Under the pieces are notes generated by a model. That model was not told the DNA's origin, ran no database searches, and worked only from the letters and a program-made list of their open reading frames with translations. Below are positions 18,039 to 26,938 of a stretch of 64,000 bases of DNA, in pieces (the first letter of the stretch is position 1; every line of letters starts with the position of its first letter). The stretch lies in the NCBI RefSeq assembly GCF_900199545.1, contig NZ_LT962671.1, positions 290,732 through 354,731 on the forward strand. The letters run 5' to 3'. Source of the stretch: Raoultibacter massiliensis (lineage in GTDB: Bacteria > Actinomycetota > Coriobacteriia > Coriobacteriales > Eggerthellaceae). Made by a program: the position numbers and the translations under genes.

Positions 18039-19283
18039 GTGTCTGAAAAAAAGAAGGGCATCCATTATGCATGGCTGGTGATGATCGGGTGCTGTTTTCT
18101 CCAGGCGGGCGCTTTAGGCGCGATTATGAACTCCGGTGGTATTTTCTTTGTTCCCATCTGCGATGATCTTGGGTTTGATCGCGGGGCGATCGCTCTGTAC
18201 TTGACGTTCTACTTCATTGCGACGACGTTTACGTATCCGCTTGTCGCAAAGTTTCTGCCGAAATGGAACTTTCGCGTATTCCTCACCGTGTGCTTTTTGA
18301 TCATCGCTGCTACAGAGGCATGCATGGGGCTGTTCACCGAATTATGGCAGTGGTACGTAGCGGGAGTTGTTCTTGGGGTTGCTGGAGCATTGGTGTTTGT
18401 CGTGGCGTCGACAGTGCTTATCGAAAACTGGTTCGTCGAAAAGCGCGGCACGGCACTTGGCATCGCAATGTGCGGATCGGGGATCGGCGGGGTCATCTTC
18501 CCTATGCTCGGCACCTGGTTGATCGAGGTTGTCGGCTGGAGGATGGCGTACCCGACTATAGCCGTCATTATCTGCATCATAGTGCTGCCATGGACCATGT
18601 TCGTATTCAGGCTAAACCCTTCTGAGCTCGGATTGAAGCCTTATGGAGCCGAAAGGGCCGCCGAACTCGAGGCCGAGGCGAGCCATGCGAAGGGCATGCC
18701 GGCGAAAAAGGCGATCGTTACGTTGGCTTTCGTATGCATCTTTGCCTATGCCGGGATAGAAGCCCTGTTCAGCGGTTACAACAATCATCTACCTGGATTT
18801 GCCGAGTCACTCGGCTACACAGCTGCTTTCGGGGCTGGCATTCTCTCCTTGGCACAGCTTGGCTATACGGTTGCGACTCTTGTTATGGGGTGGGTTACCG
18901 ACAAGATTGGCGTTGCTGCTTCTACGTACATAACTCTTGGCGTTACAGCTGCATCGTTGCTTGGTTTCTCTTTCCTTCAAGACGAGGTTCCCCTGATGGT
19001 GGCTGCATTCGTATTTGGGATGAACTCCGTCATCATCACGATTTCGGTTCCAACGCTTATTTCGGATATTTTCGGCAAGAAATACTTCGCGCAGATTCTT
19101 TCGTATTCGCGCATGTCGGGGATCATAGGCTGCTTCGGTGCTGCTGCGGTCGGAGCATGCTATGACATTACGGGAAGCTACGTGGGGTCGTTCGTAGCCG
19201 GCATCGTCATACTCGTCATCTGCGCCATTCTTGTGGGGGTTGCGCTTACGCAAAAGAAAAAGATCAGGATGCAGTGGGAGTAA
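18039..19283 (+). CDS. MFS transporter (second OFA-like carrier)
   Basis: 414 residues with about twelve transmembrane segments. The GTG at 18039 (V-S-E-K-K-K-G-I-H-Y-A-W) is chosen because AAGGAGG lies just upstream; an in-frame GTG at 18030 overlaps that Shine-Dalgarno. The N-terminal HYAWLVMIGCCFLQAGALGA and the MGWVTDKIGVA loop are MFS-typical. It is a paralogue of the preceding carrier (both have ...MNSGG/LNSSS after TM1 and similar C-termini). It precedes the molybdoenzyme at 19518, so a role in moving its substrate is plausible but unproven. Base composition is again lower in GC than its neighbours. Confidence 0.88.
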   Translation: MSEKKKGIHYAWLVMIGCCFLQAGALGAIMNSGGIFFVPICDDLGFDRGAIALYLTFYFIATTFTYPLVAKFLPKWNFRVFLTVCFLIIAATEACMGLFTELWQWYVAGVVLGVAGALVFVVASTVLIENWFVEKRGTALGIAMCGSGIGGVIFPMLGTWLIEVVGWRMAYPTIAVIICIIVLPWTMFVFRLNPSELGLKPYGAERAAELEAEASHAKGMPAKKAIVTLAFVCIFAYAGIEALFSGYNNHLPGFAESLGYTAAFGAGILSLAQLGYTVATLVMGWVTDKIGVAASTYITLGVTAASLLGFSFLQDEVPLMVAAFVFGMNSVIITISVPTLISDIFGKKYFAQILSYSRMSGIIGCFGAAAVGACYDITGSYVGSFVAGIVILVICAILVGVALTQKKKIRMQWE

Positions 19284-19321
19284 CGGCTGTCGCGGCGATT
19301 CGTCGATATTTGAATGATTCT

Positions 19322-19372
19322 GGAAAACCGCAGTTCAGTAGCTAAGTCACATCGGCTGATATGCGGTTTTCC
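19322..19372. terminator. Inverted repeat after MFS gene
   Basis: Perfect 11-bp arms GGAAAACCGCA (19322-19332) and TGCGGTTTTCC (19362-19372) with a 29-base loop. The long loop argues against a simple terminator. It may be a processing or regulatory structure between the MFS and molybdoenzyme genes. Confidence 0.4.
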
Positions 19373-19517
19373 CGCTTCATACCGTGGGTCTATGACCGTG
19401 GTGGGAACAATCAGTCTCGTATTTCGTAGATGTAGCAAGATCGGGCAATGGAAGTATCGCCGCATGCCTGTACCATGTGCGCCGTCGAATAAAAGACAAG
19501 CAAGATAGGGAGGAATC

Positions 19518-22079
19518 ATGGCTGATTACCAAGAGTTTCTTGACGGAGTGGATCGCGAGGCGTACCACGAAGGGGAATGGCGGTGGGAAGAAGACGGGTA
19601 CACCGTCACCCGCACCTACCATTATTCGCCTCCGGGTTGCCATACGTCGTGCGGTATTCTTCTTTATACGAAAGACGGAAAGGTCGAGCGCGTCGAGGGA
19701 GATCCTCTCGATCCCTGCACGAACGGCAAGCTGTGCATAAAGTGCCTGACGCTCGACGAGTCGGTGAACCATCCCGATCGCCTGAAATACCCCATGCGGC
19801 GCGCGGGCGAGCGCGGCGAGAACAAGTGGGAGCGCATTTCGTGGGATGAGGCGTACGACGAGATCGAGGCGAAGGTCAAGCAGATTTGGGAAACCGACGG
19901 CGGCAACGCCATCATCTGCGTGCACGGCACGGGCCGCAACATCAACTGGCAGGTTCCGTTTTTCGGGCAGGCGGCGCTGAAGACGCCGAACATCTCGACG
20001 TTCGGATTCACCGGATTCTCCTGCTACATGCCGCGCATCTGCGGCTCCATCGCGCCGTTCGGTGATTTTCCGATCGTCGACGCTTCCGAGACCCATGAGG
20101 ACCGCTACAACAATCCCGAGTGGGTTCCGCCCGAGGTGCTCGTCGTTTGGGGCAACGAGCCTTTGGCTTCGAACGCCGACGGCTACATCGGCCACTGGCT
20201 CGTGCAGTGCGTGCAGATGGGAACCAAAATCATATCCATCGATCCGCGTCTGACCTGGTGGGGCGCTCGGGCCGAATACTGGCTGCAGATTCGGCCCGGC
20301 ACCGATGCGGCGCTCGGCTGCGCGTGGTTGAACGTCATCATCGAAGAGGGCCTCTACGATGCCGATTACGTGGCTTCGTGGTGCGCCGGCTTCGAAGAGC
20401 TGGCGGAATCGGTGAAGGACACGACTCCCGAGTGGGCCGCTCCCATCTGCGATCTCGATGCCGATGACATCCGCGCTTCGGCCCGATTGTACGCAAGCGC
20501 CAAGCCGGGTGCCATCCAGTGGGGCCTGGCATTCGATCAGCAGCTTTCGGCCATGGCTCTCTGCCTTGCCGGATGCGACCTCATGGCGCTGTGCGGAAAC
20601 GTCGATGTGCCCGGCGGCAACATTCTCGTGCACAACGCGTTCGAGATCAATGCGGGATACGCTTCGGGCGAGCATCTGACTCCCGCCGAATGGCGCGCTA
20701 AGAAGCTCAACAACAACTTCGCGCTTTCGGTCGAGGGCGGCGATTTCGTTGCCCATGCGAGCTCGGATGGCTTGCTGCAGGCAATCGAGGACGGCTTCCC
20801 GTATCCGATCAAGATGATGTGGATACAATCGTCCAATACGCTGTCCTGCCCGAGCCAGGACGCACCCCGCGTGATGAAGGCCATGCAGAACATACCGTTC
20901 ATCGTGAACGCCGATCCGTACGTGACGCCGACGTCGGTGGCGCTTGCCGACATCATCCTTCCCGTGGCGATGAGCGCCGAGCGCAATTCGGCTCGCACGT
21001 GGTGGTCGCCGTGCCGCGCCATGGTGAAGGTATCGGATTTCTACGAAGCCAAATCCGACGAGCAGATCATCCTGGAGCTCGGCAAGCGTTTGAACCCCGA
21101 GGTGTTCGATCAGTGGGAGACCGATATCGATTGGCTGAACTGGTATCTCCATGACGGAACCGGATCGTTTTCCGCGACCACCGAGGCAACCGACCAGGGT
21201 GGCGCCAAGAACTCGGGCAAGACGCTCTTCACGGCATCGTGGGACGAGCTCGTGCGCGATCCGAGCATGCTGGGCCACAGCTACGACGAATTCAACGCCA
21301 CCTACAACAAGGCCGAGAAGGGGATGTTCCGCCCCGACGGCTCGATCGGCTACGGAACGCCTTCGGGCCGGCTGGAGCTTGCGCCCATGCTCTACCAATA
21401 CTGGGGCTTGAGCACGACGCCGTTCCACACCGAACCGCCCGAGAGCCCGATCTCGACGCCGGAGCTCATGGCGGATTACCCGCTGATACTCACCTGCGGC
21501 GGCCGCTCGTTCGAGTTCTTCCATTCCGAGCATCGCCAGCTGCCGACGATGCGCGAACTGCACCCGCAGCCGCGTGTACTCGTCAACCCGGCGACGGCCG
21601 AGAAGTACGGCATCCAGGATGGGCAGTGGGTCTGGATAGAAAACGACCATGGCAGGTTCAAACAGATAGCCAAAGTGTCGCCGGTGGTCAACGAGAAGAC
21701 GGTTCACGCCGAACACGGTTGGTGGTTCCCCGAAACCGAACCGTCGGCTCCCTATCTGTTCGGCACGTTCGAATCGAATCCGAACAACTGCACCAAGGCG
21801 TTCGTGACGGGGCAGGGCGGCGTCGGGTCGCCGATCAAGGGAATGATCTGCAAGATCTATCCCGTGCGTGCAGGGGATACGATGCCGTATCAGCAGATCG
21901 CCGAAACGGGCAACTTCCCCTGGTATGAAAAAGTGGAATCGCCTCGCCAGGATGAAATCGACCGCTTCCATGCGGCGCTTGGGCAGGGCATGGAATACGA
22001 CGTTATGTCCAACCAGCTCATCGATCCGTCGACGGGCGAGCGCACCGATCTGAAGACCGGCGCCAAGGTTGAGGCGTAG
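19518..22079 (+). CDS. Cytoplasmic molybdopterin oxidoreductase, catalytic subunit
   Basis: 853 residues, start MADYQEFLDGVD after AGGGAGGA. [4Fe-4S] motif C41-x3-C45-x27-C73-x2-C76; invariant C169 in SCYMPR. No Tat signal. Bis-MGD segments HGTGRNINW, VWGNEPLASNADGY and DPRLTWWGARAEYW are present, with the C-terminal MGD domain ending near residue 800. It is closest to the enzyme at 30533 (shared CAGFEELAESVKD and FDQQLS), so those two form a subgroup. An extra 25-30 residue C-terminal tail (DEIDRFHAALGQG...) is absent from the paralogues. The identical ferredoxin cassette follows, and the LuxR gene at 22536 is a likely dedicated regulator. Confidence 0.92.
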   Translation: MADYQEFLDGVDREAYHEGEWRWEEDGYTVTRTYHYSPPGCHTSCGILLYTKDGKVERVEGDPLDPCTNGKLCIKCLTLDESVNHPDRLKYPMRRAGERGENKWERISWDEAYDEIEAKVKQIWETDGGNAIICVHGTGRNINWQVPFFGQAALKTPNISTFGFTGFSCYMPRICGSIAPFGDFPIVDASETHEDRYNNPEWVPPEVLVVWGNEPLASNADGYIGHWLVQCVQMGTKIISIDPRLTWWGARAEYWLQIRPGTDAALGCAWLNVIIEEGLYDADYVASWCAGFEELAESVKDTTPEWAAPICDLDADDIRASARLYASAKPGAIQWGLAFDQQLSAMALCLAGCDLMALCGNVDVPGGNILVHNAFEINAGYASGEHLTPAEWRAKKLNNNFALSVEGGDFVAHASSDGLLQAIEDGFPYPIKMMWIQSSNTLSCPSQDAPRVMKAMQNIPFIVNADPYVTPTSVALADIILPVAMSAERNSARTWWSPCRAMVKVSDFYEAKSDEQIILELGKRLNPEVFDQWETDIDWLNWYLHDGTGSFSATTEATDQGGAKNSGKTLFTASWDELVRDPSMLGHSYDEFNATYNKAEKGMFRPDGSIGYGTPSGRLELAPMLYQYWGLSTTPFHTEPPESPISTPELMADYPLILTCGGRSFEFFHSEHRQLPTMRELHPQPRVLVNPATAEKYGIQDGQWVWIENDHGRFKQIAKVSPVVNEKTVHAEHGWWFPETEPSAPYLFGTFESNPNNCTKAFVTGQGGVGSPIKGMICKIYPVRAGDTMPYQQIAETGNFPWYEKVESPRQDEIDRFHAALGQGMEYDVMSNQLIDPSTGERTDLKTGAKVEA

Positions 22080-22092
22080 CGGGGACAAGGCG

Positions 22093-22448
22093 AGGAGGAA
22101 CAGACAATGACCAAGGCGATTCTCATCAACTACGAGTACTGCACGGGCTGCCATTCCTGCGAGGTGGCCTGCAAGAAGGAGCTCGGGCTTTCCGCCGGGG
22201 AGTTCGGCATAAAGCTCACCGAGACGGGCCCCTACGCCTACGGGGGCAAGGCCGGCCCGGACCGCTGGGAGTGGACGTGGCTGCCCGTGATCACCAAGGC
22301 CTGCGACATGTGCGAGTCGCGCACGGAGAAGGGCAAGATGCCCATGTGCGTGCAGCACTGCCAGGCGTGGTGCATGTACTACGGGGAGGCCGACGAGCTC
22401 GTCAAGAAGATGGACGGCCAGACCCGCTGGGCGCTCTACACCAGGTAG
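22093..22448 (+). repeat. 356-bp perfect repeat, copy 2 (ferredoxin cassette)
   Basis: Identical to 16008-16363 and 33060-33415 from AGGAGGAACAGACA through the TAG stop. The flanking bases differ. Confidence 0.95.
22107..22448 (+). CDS. Dicluster [4Fe-4S] ferredoxin subunit (copy 2 of 3 identical)
   Basis: Same 113-residue product as the gene at 16022, with the same two Cys clusters (C12/15/18/22 and C66/69/81/85). It lies 27 bases after the molybdoenzyme at 19518, which it should serve as electron donor. A terminator follows directly. Confidence 0.95.
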   Translation: MTKAILINYEYCTGCHSCEVACKKELGLSAGEFGIKLTETGPYAYGGKAGPDRWEWTWLPVITKACDMCESRTEKGKMPMCVQHCQAWCMYYGEADELVKKMDGQTRWALYTR

Positions 22449-22455
22449 AATAAAT

Positions 22456-22494
22456 CAGGCGCTCGGTTCCAGATACCGGGCGCCTGCCTCTTTT
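22456..22494 (+). terminator. Rho-independent terminator after ferredoxin copy 2
   Basis: CAGGCGCTCGGT (22456-22467) pairs with ACCGGGCGCCTG (22475-22486) with one G-T pair and a 7-base loop, followed by CCTCTTTT. Confidence 0.8.
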
Positions 22495-22535
22495 GCTTCA
22501 ATATAGACGAGCGGCGATTCTGCACGGGGGTAGTG

Positions 22536-24050
22536 ATGGCCGAACATGGAAAAGAGACGACCGCCTTCGGCATGTCTGCCGAAGGCGCCCGCATGCAGGG
22601 GCTCATTGTGGGGTGTCTCGGGTATGGATTGTTTCTCAGCTGGATGTGGATCGTGTACTTCAGCAATTTTGCGGTGTCCCATGCAGGTATGGATGCGGGT
22701 CATGCTTCGCAATTGCGGGTGATAATGCTTGTCGCGCTTGGCATCTCTCTGCCGGTTCTCGGCATATGCGAGAGATTCTTCGTTACGCGCAAAGGGATTG
22801 TGACGTCCGCTCTCGCATCGGTTGCTCTTTGCCCCCTTGCATCGCTTGCCGCTTTGGCGTTTCCTTGCGAATGCGCCGACCAATGCCCTCTTTTTTGCCA
22901 ATGCGCGGCGATGGTCGTTCAGGAGGTCTCATGGGCTTTATCGGGGATCGGCTATGCTTTCCTCATGGTTTACTGGGTTTGGTTTCTCGTGGCTTTGGGA
23001 AAAATGACGAAACACTCGATCATCATCGCATCGACCATGGTCGTCTCGTCCGCGGTCTTCTTTTCCGCCACTTTGCTGCTTCCCGCGGTGTCTGTAGCCG
23101 TCCACGCGCTGCTGCCGGTGCTGTCGGTCCTCTGTTCGATGTTCTCCCATCGGCGTCTGGCGGTCACGACCGAGGGAATCGCAATCAAGAAGACGATGCC
23201 CTCGGTTGCTTCCGATTCTGCAAACGCGAAATTGTCGAAAAGAACGTTGACGATGACTTGGTTTTCGGGGGTTGCGCTCGGGTTTTGTGGGCATACGGTG
23301 ACGACGAGCTTTTACGCTGTGTGGGCCGACGTGCTCCTCTCGGCCCTTTTCGTCGTTGCATCGCTGGTTATGCTTTTCATCGTGAGGCGATGCGGGGGGT
23401 ATCGCTACGGTGACCTTTTATGGCTTTATGTGCCGATAGCAACGTTCTGCCTTATTCCCATGTGTCTGGTTGGCGGCATGGGAAGAGCTTTCTTTGCCTG
23501 CGTTCTCGTCGCTGCATTGACTGCTTACAGCTTCGCTGACCTTGATGTGCTGGTAAAAGACATGGCAAGTGCCGCTCCCCATATTACTAAGGTGATGGCG
23601 TTTGGCCGGATTGGCAACGTTGCCGGGCTCGCCGTAGGGTGGCTGGTCGCTGGTTTTGCCTACGGGATGGAATCAGTGGTTTCCGATGCGTTTACCGTAG
23701 CCTGCCTTGGGCTTGTGCTCGTATTGGTCGCTGCTTCGACGTACGTGTTTCGGGGATCGGGTTTTCTCGCATCGCCGACCGTCATCGAGAAGACGGCGGA
23801 TGATCGATACGAGCGGCAGTGCGTTTTGTTCGCCGAAAGATACGGGCTGACCGAGCGTCAGCTTGACGTGCTTCGGTTGCTTGGTCGCGGAAGGACGGCA
23901 ACGACCATTCAGGACAAGCTGTTCATTTCGGAGTCGACGGCGAAAACCCATATTTACAACATATACCAAAAAGTCGGGATTCATACGCAGAGGGAGTTAA
24001 TGGATCTGCTCGACGATACGAATCCCGAAGCTGCCGAGGCGCAATCCTAG
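22536..24050 (+). CDS. Membrane-anchored LuxR-family transcriptional regulator
   Basis: 504 residues from ATG 22536 (MAEHGKETTAF), with GGGGG at 22526-22530; a GTG at 22533 is too close to that site. There are about twelve hydrophobic segments from residue 25 to 410. The C-terminal LuxR HTH (LTERQLDVLRLLGRGRTATT, STAKTHIYNIYQKVGIHTQR) is intact. It sits downstream of the molybdoenzyme/ferredoxin pair at 19518-22448, so it is probably that operon's sensor-regulator. Its 3' end overlaps the convergent gene at 24047 by four bases. Confidence 0.88.
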   Translation: MAEHGKETTAFGMSAEGARMQGLIVGCLGYGLFLSWMWIVYFSNFAVSHAGMDAGHASQLRVIMLVALGISLPVLGICERFFVTRKGIVTSALASVALCPLASLAALAFPCECADQCPLFCQCAAMVVQEVSWALSGIGYAFLMVYWVWFLVALGKMTKHSIIIASTMVVSSAVFFSATLLLPAVSVAVHALLPVLSVLCSMFSHRRLAVTTEGIAIKKTMPSVASDSANAKLSKRTLTMTWFSGVALGFCGHTVTTSFYAVWADVLLSALFVVASLVMLFIVRRCGGYRYGDLLWLYVPIATFCLIPMCLVGGMGRAFFACVLVAALTAYSFADLDVLVKDMASAAPHITKVMAFGRIGNVAGLAVGWLVAGFAYGMESVVSDAFTVACLGLVLVLVAASTYVFRGSGFLASPTVIEKTADDRYERQCVLFAERYGLTERQLDVLRLLGRGRTATTIQDKLFISESTAKTHIYNIYQKVGIHTQRELMDLLDDTNPEAAEAQS

Positions 24051-24487
24051 TCGTTGCTTTCGTATAGGTGGTAAAGCCGCTCGATGAGCTCGGAGATTTT
24101 GGTTATCTCTGCTGCTTCATCGGGAGTTACGGAAACGCCCAGATCTCGGTTCAGGGCCATGATGAGCAGTATCTTTTTCGTCATGACCGCTGAGGTTCCT
24201 CCGCATTTCGCTTCCATGTCGATGCTCGAGAGTTCGGGAATCGATACGCCGAGAGCGCGGGCGAGGTTCATCTGCCCGAGGACGTTGAGAGAATCGGGCA
24301 TCTCGTCTTTCGGCTCGAGGAGCATTCTTGTACGGATGTATGATCTGACGGAAGCGTCGAACTCGTCTGCCGAAGGACGCGGTTTGCTCTTCAGGGTTTC
24401 GGCGATTGCCTTGGCCTTTTTCTCGGCCTCTTCGTAGCGCAACTCAAGCGCCCTGTCGCGCCGTCCCGGGCCCATGTTGTATTCCAC
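24047..24487 (-). CDS. Small conserved-Cys (CxGTS) protein of the fucose-isomerase-like/SufE gene set
   Basis: 146 mostly helical, soluble residues (MEYNMGPGRR...). I do not recognise a named family. It is clearly homologous to the proteins at 49250-49690 (also 146 residues, same MEYN start) and 53035-53439. All three share an R-x-R-x-L-L-E block and C-x-G-[TS]-[SA]-x3-T-K-[KH]; here Cys95 is in KCGGTSAVMTKK. The single invariant Cys, in a gene set that encodes SufE, suggests a sulfur carrier or redox partner (inference). It is the last gene of the minus-strand run 26716-24047, after a hairpin. Confidence 0.75.
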   Translation of the reverse strand: MEYNMGPGRRDRALELRYEEAEKKAKAIAETLKSKPRPSADEFDASVRSYIRTRMLLEPKDEMPDSLNVLGQMNLARALGVSIPELSSIDMEAKCGGTSAVMTKKILLIMALNRDLGVSVTPDEAAEITKISELIERLYHLYESND

Positions 24488-24553
24488 GGATCCTCCTTGT
24501 CTGGATTGACGAATTCTTGGTATAGAGAGTGTGTTTGGTTTTGCAGTCCGCCG

Positions 24554-24582
24554 GCGAGCGGAGCCGCTGGGGTTCCGCTCGC
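24554..24582 (-). terminator. Hairpin between fucose-isomerase-like gene and small Cys gene
   Basis: Inverted repeat GCGAGCGGA (24554-24562) and TCCGCTCGC (24574-24582). It has the same relative place as the hairpin at 49717-49748 in the second gene set. There is no long T-run, so partial termination or differential expression is more likely than a full stop. Confidence 0.45.
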
Positions 24583-24602
24583 ATCGCGTGCAGGTTCTGC
24601 GA

Positions 24603-26126
24603 TTAGTCGGTGAACTCCACGTATTCGATCTTCATCATATCGGCAAGAAGTTTCAGGTCTTTACGGTAGTCGCCGTATACCAAAGCGGTGTGGTCGCCGA
24701 ATTCGTTTTGAGCCATGAAGGCGGCATCGCGGTCTTTGAGCGGGAAATAGGGACCCTCGGGGCATCCGTAGCGATCGTAGCCGGTGCCGCCGACGATTTT
24801 CGATTTGTATACGAGCATCTTCGTTCCAGCGGGGTTGAAGCGCATCATGGTCACATCTTCGCCGATGTGATCGTTGAAGTCGTAGCGGATCGTGGCTCCG
24901 AAGCCGGCGTTCGCGGCAAAGGGGCCGACGCCGTATGCGTCGTCCTCGGCGTCGAAGCCATGCATCTTGCGGTTCGGCGTTGCATGCCACGTGCAGTACA
25001 GCTTGTTCGGGTATTCGTCCATGCACTCATGCGGAGCGAACCACATGGCTCCGTAAATTTCGTCGTCTTCGATAACCACGGGCGTCGTGTTCGACTGATA
25101 GGGCGCCTTGTGGGACAAGCACATCATGACCACCATGGCGTGCAGCGCGTTCATGTCGCCTTCGCAGGCGGAGGGAATGCCGGCTTCGTTGTTGAGCGAA
25201 TGGCCGAGGCAGAAGGTGACCTGTTCGTGATTCAGGCGCGTCGTAGCGCAGCATTCCTTGCATTGGGCGGTGAACGAATTGCATCCGAAATGCTTCATGA
25301 GCTTGCGCGTCAAAACGTTGAAACGGACGGATTTCAGAAGCTTATCCCGTTCCATGAACACGTCTTTCGCTCCGGCGATCAACTCGTCGGCAATCGCTTC
25401 CGCTTCCGCTTCTTCCTCTTCGGTGAGGTTATAGGCTTTTCTCTCGGGCAGCGTATGGTTGTTGTATCCATCGGTTTTGTCGAGCTGGTCGATGACTTCG
25501 TGAAGGTTGATGGATCGAGCCGATACGCCGAAGTCTGCAGCCACGTCGAAGTCGTCGGTAAGGTACAGGTTCGATTCATGGCGGATCATCTTAAGGGTGC
25601 GCGTGTGGGCAAGAGCCTTCATGACCTTGATGCAGCGCAGGCGATCGCGGACATCGTCCCAGTACAGCGTTGCGTATACGTTGTCATATCCTCGGTTGTG
25701 GGCGTCGCAGACTTCGGACATGGTGATGGCGCCCGTGTCGGTGTGGATCAGGATGGGGCAATCGAAGTGCTGGTAGACTTCGCGTACCCAAAACGGCATC
25801 GGGTTGCCGTCGAGCAGAATCGCGTCGAACCGTCCCTTGAGCGCTTCTATTTCTCCTATGGTGTCCTGAAGCAGATTGAATTCGTCGGAATTCGCCGCAA
25901 ATACCGTGTCCATGAGCTCGATGTCCGGCCCTGCGAGCTTCTCGACGATCTTCTCGTTGAAGGCTTTGAGCCCGGTTGCCGCCGCCATTTCGTCGAACTC
26001 ATGCGTCAGCTCATCTTTGTTTCCGAATCGGCATGGGCCCTCGTACGCGTAATCGTGGATGAGCGCGCCGAAGACCGGCAAGACGACGCACTTCTCATCG
26101 ATGGGGCGCTTGAATGATACGTCCAT
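24603..26126 (-). CDS. Fucose/arabinose-isomerase-fold protein, type A
   Basis: 507 residues resembling the FucI/AraA-like sugar isomerase fold, but divergent. Landmarks: YEGPCRFG (about 28-35); a Cys-rich stretch C282-x6-C289-x2-C292-C293 (CNSFTAQCKECCATTR); C306; and ACEGDMNAL (about 320-328), where Glu and Asp could be metal ligands as in sugar isomerases. The extra Cys are not a feature of ordinary FucI and might bind a metal or [Fe-S] cluster, or carry persulfide. A type B paralogue is encoded upstream (26939), and another A/B pair lies at 49760 and 51430, so A and B probably form one heteromeric enzyme. Substrate unknown. Confidence 0.75.
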   Translation of the reverse strand: MDVSFKRPIDEKCVVLPVFGALIHDYAYEGPCRFGNKDELTHEFDEMAAATGLKAFNEKIVEKLAGPDIELMDTVFAANSDEFNLLQDTIGEIEALKGRFDAILLDGNPMPFWVREVYQHFDCPILIHTDTGAITMSEVCDAHNRGYDNVYATLYWDDVRDRLRCIKVMKALAHTRTLKMIRHESNLYLTDDFDVAADFGVSARSINLHEVIDQLDKTDGYNNHTLPERKAYNLTEEEEAEAEAIADELIAGAKDVFMERDKLLKSVRFNVLTRKLMKHFGCNSFTAQCKECCATTRLNHEQVTFCLGHSLNNEAGIPSACEGDMNALHAMVVMMCLSHKAPYQSNTTPVVIEDDEIYGAMWFAPHECMDEYPNKLYCTWHATPNRKMHGFDAEDDAYGVGPFAANAGFGATIRYDFNDHIGEDVTMMRFNPAGTKMLVYKSKIVGGTGYDRYGCPEGPYFPLKDRDAAFMAQNEFGDHTALVYGDYRKDLKLLADMMKIEYVEFTD

Positions 26127-26269
26127 AGGTGAAGCTCCTCTCGTATTCTTTTGGATGCGGTTTGCATCCCCTTGCTTGCCACCTTAAGCAATGGCGCACG
26201 CGGATGCACCGAAAGCTGAGTGCGAAATCGGGCAATTTTCGACATAGCACTCTCAGTGCGAGGCGGTTA

Positions 26270-26716
26270 TCAGGCGTTATCGTTGTTTTCTGATCGCAGG
26301 GCCCTCGTTTGGCACACAATGGTTTCGAACATGGCGCCAAGCCCCTTCGTTCTTTGCGAGTCGAGGTTTTGCTTTAACATGGTTTTTGAAACGAAATCTA
26401 TATCGGCTTCGAGAACGGCATCGGGCGGCTGCCCATCGAATACCCTGACGAGCAGACCGGCGAGTCCTTTGACGATGAGCGCTTCGCTGTCGGCCTTTAT
26501 CCTGACGAGTCCGCCCTCGAGTTCGACGAGTATCCATGTTGCCGATTGGCAATCCGCAACGGCTACGGCGCGTTTCTTTTCTTCGGCCGTAAGGGCGGGG
26601 AGGTAAAGCGTCGAATCGATGAGGTAAGAATAAACAGACAGCCAGTCATCGAAGGATGACAGGAGCCTTACGATATCGGCTTCTCTTTCGGCGATAGCCG
26701 ATTGCTTGTCAGTCAT
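26270..26716 (-). CDS. sufE: SufE-family sulfur acceptor
   Basis: 148 residues. The SufE signature with acceptor Cys56 in ADCQSATW is visible, followed by the typical IKADSEALIVKGLAGLLVRV. SufE accepts persulfide sulfur from a SufS cysteine desulfurase and hands it on. Here it is not beside sufBCD but between the type B and type A fucose-isomerase-like genes, pointing to a dedicated sulfur relay. A SufS gene is present only in the second gene set (47544). Homologous to the SufE at 48800. Confidence 0.88.
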   Translation of the reverse strand: MTDKQSAIAEREADIVRLLSSFDDWLSVYSYLIDSTLYLPALTAEEKKRAVAVADCQSATWILVELEGGLVRIKADSEALIVKGLAGLLVRVFDGQPPDAVLEADIDFVSKTMLKQNLDSQRTKGLGAMFETIVCQTRALRSENNDNA

Positions 26717-26879
26717 GGTTTTCCTCCTTGGCTCTCGGTCGGACGCTGTTCATCTGACTGATTTGGCCCGGAAAGGCCTTTGCGTGTGCGGTCCGTCTCT
26801 GGTTGCGACGCGTCTATAGCGGCGAACGGCAGTATACGGGCAATGTCCCGGCGAGTCATCGTACTCTCAATGCCGTTTG

Positions 26880-26909
26880 AAAAAGCACCCGGTCGATTGC
26901 CGGGTGCTC
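26880..26909 (-). terminator. Rho-independent terminator after type B gene
   Basis: On the minus strand, AGCACCCGG (complement of 26901-26909) and CCGGGTGCT (complement of 26885-26893) form a 9-bp stem followed by about six T (A-run at 26880-26885 on the plus strand). It may lower expression of the downstream SufE and type A genes. Confidence 0.8.
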
Positions 26910-26938
26910 CAGGTTTCGTTCGTGTTGTAATCGATGCT

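Noticed and set aside
19377..22358. 993-codon minus-strand frame across a molybdoenzyme and its ferredoxin
   Set aside because: Antisense to two clear genes with strong conserved motifs. The same kind of frame appears opposite every paralogue (for example 13483-16044 and 30467-32821), as expected for a codon-bias artefact.
24603..26126. Genuine L-fucose isomerase for fucose catabolism
   Set aside because: There is no fucose kinase, aldolase or permease nearby, the proteins are Cys-rich and occur as A/B pairs with SufE; only the fold-level likeness is supported.
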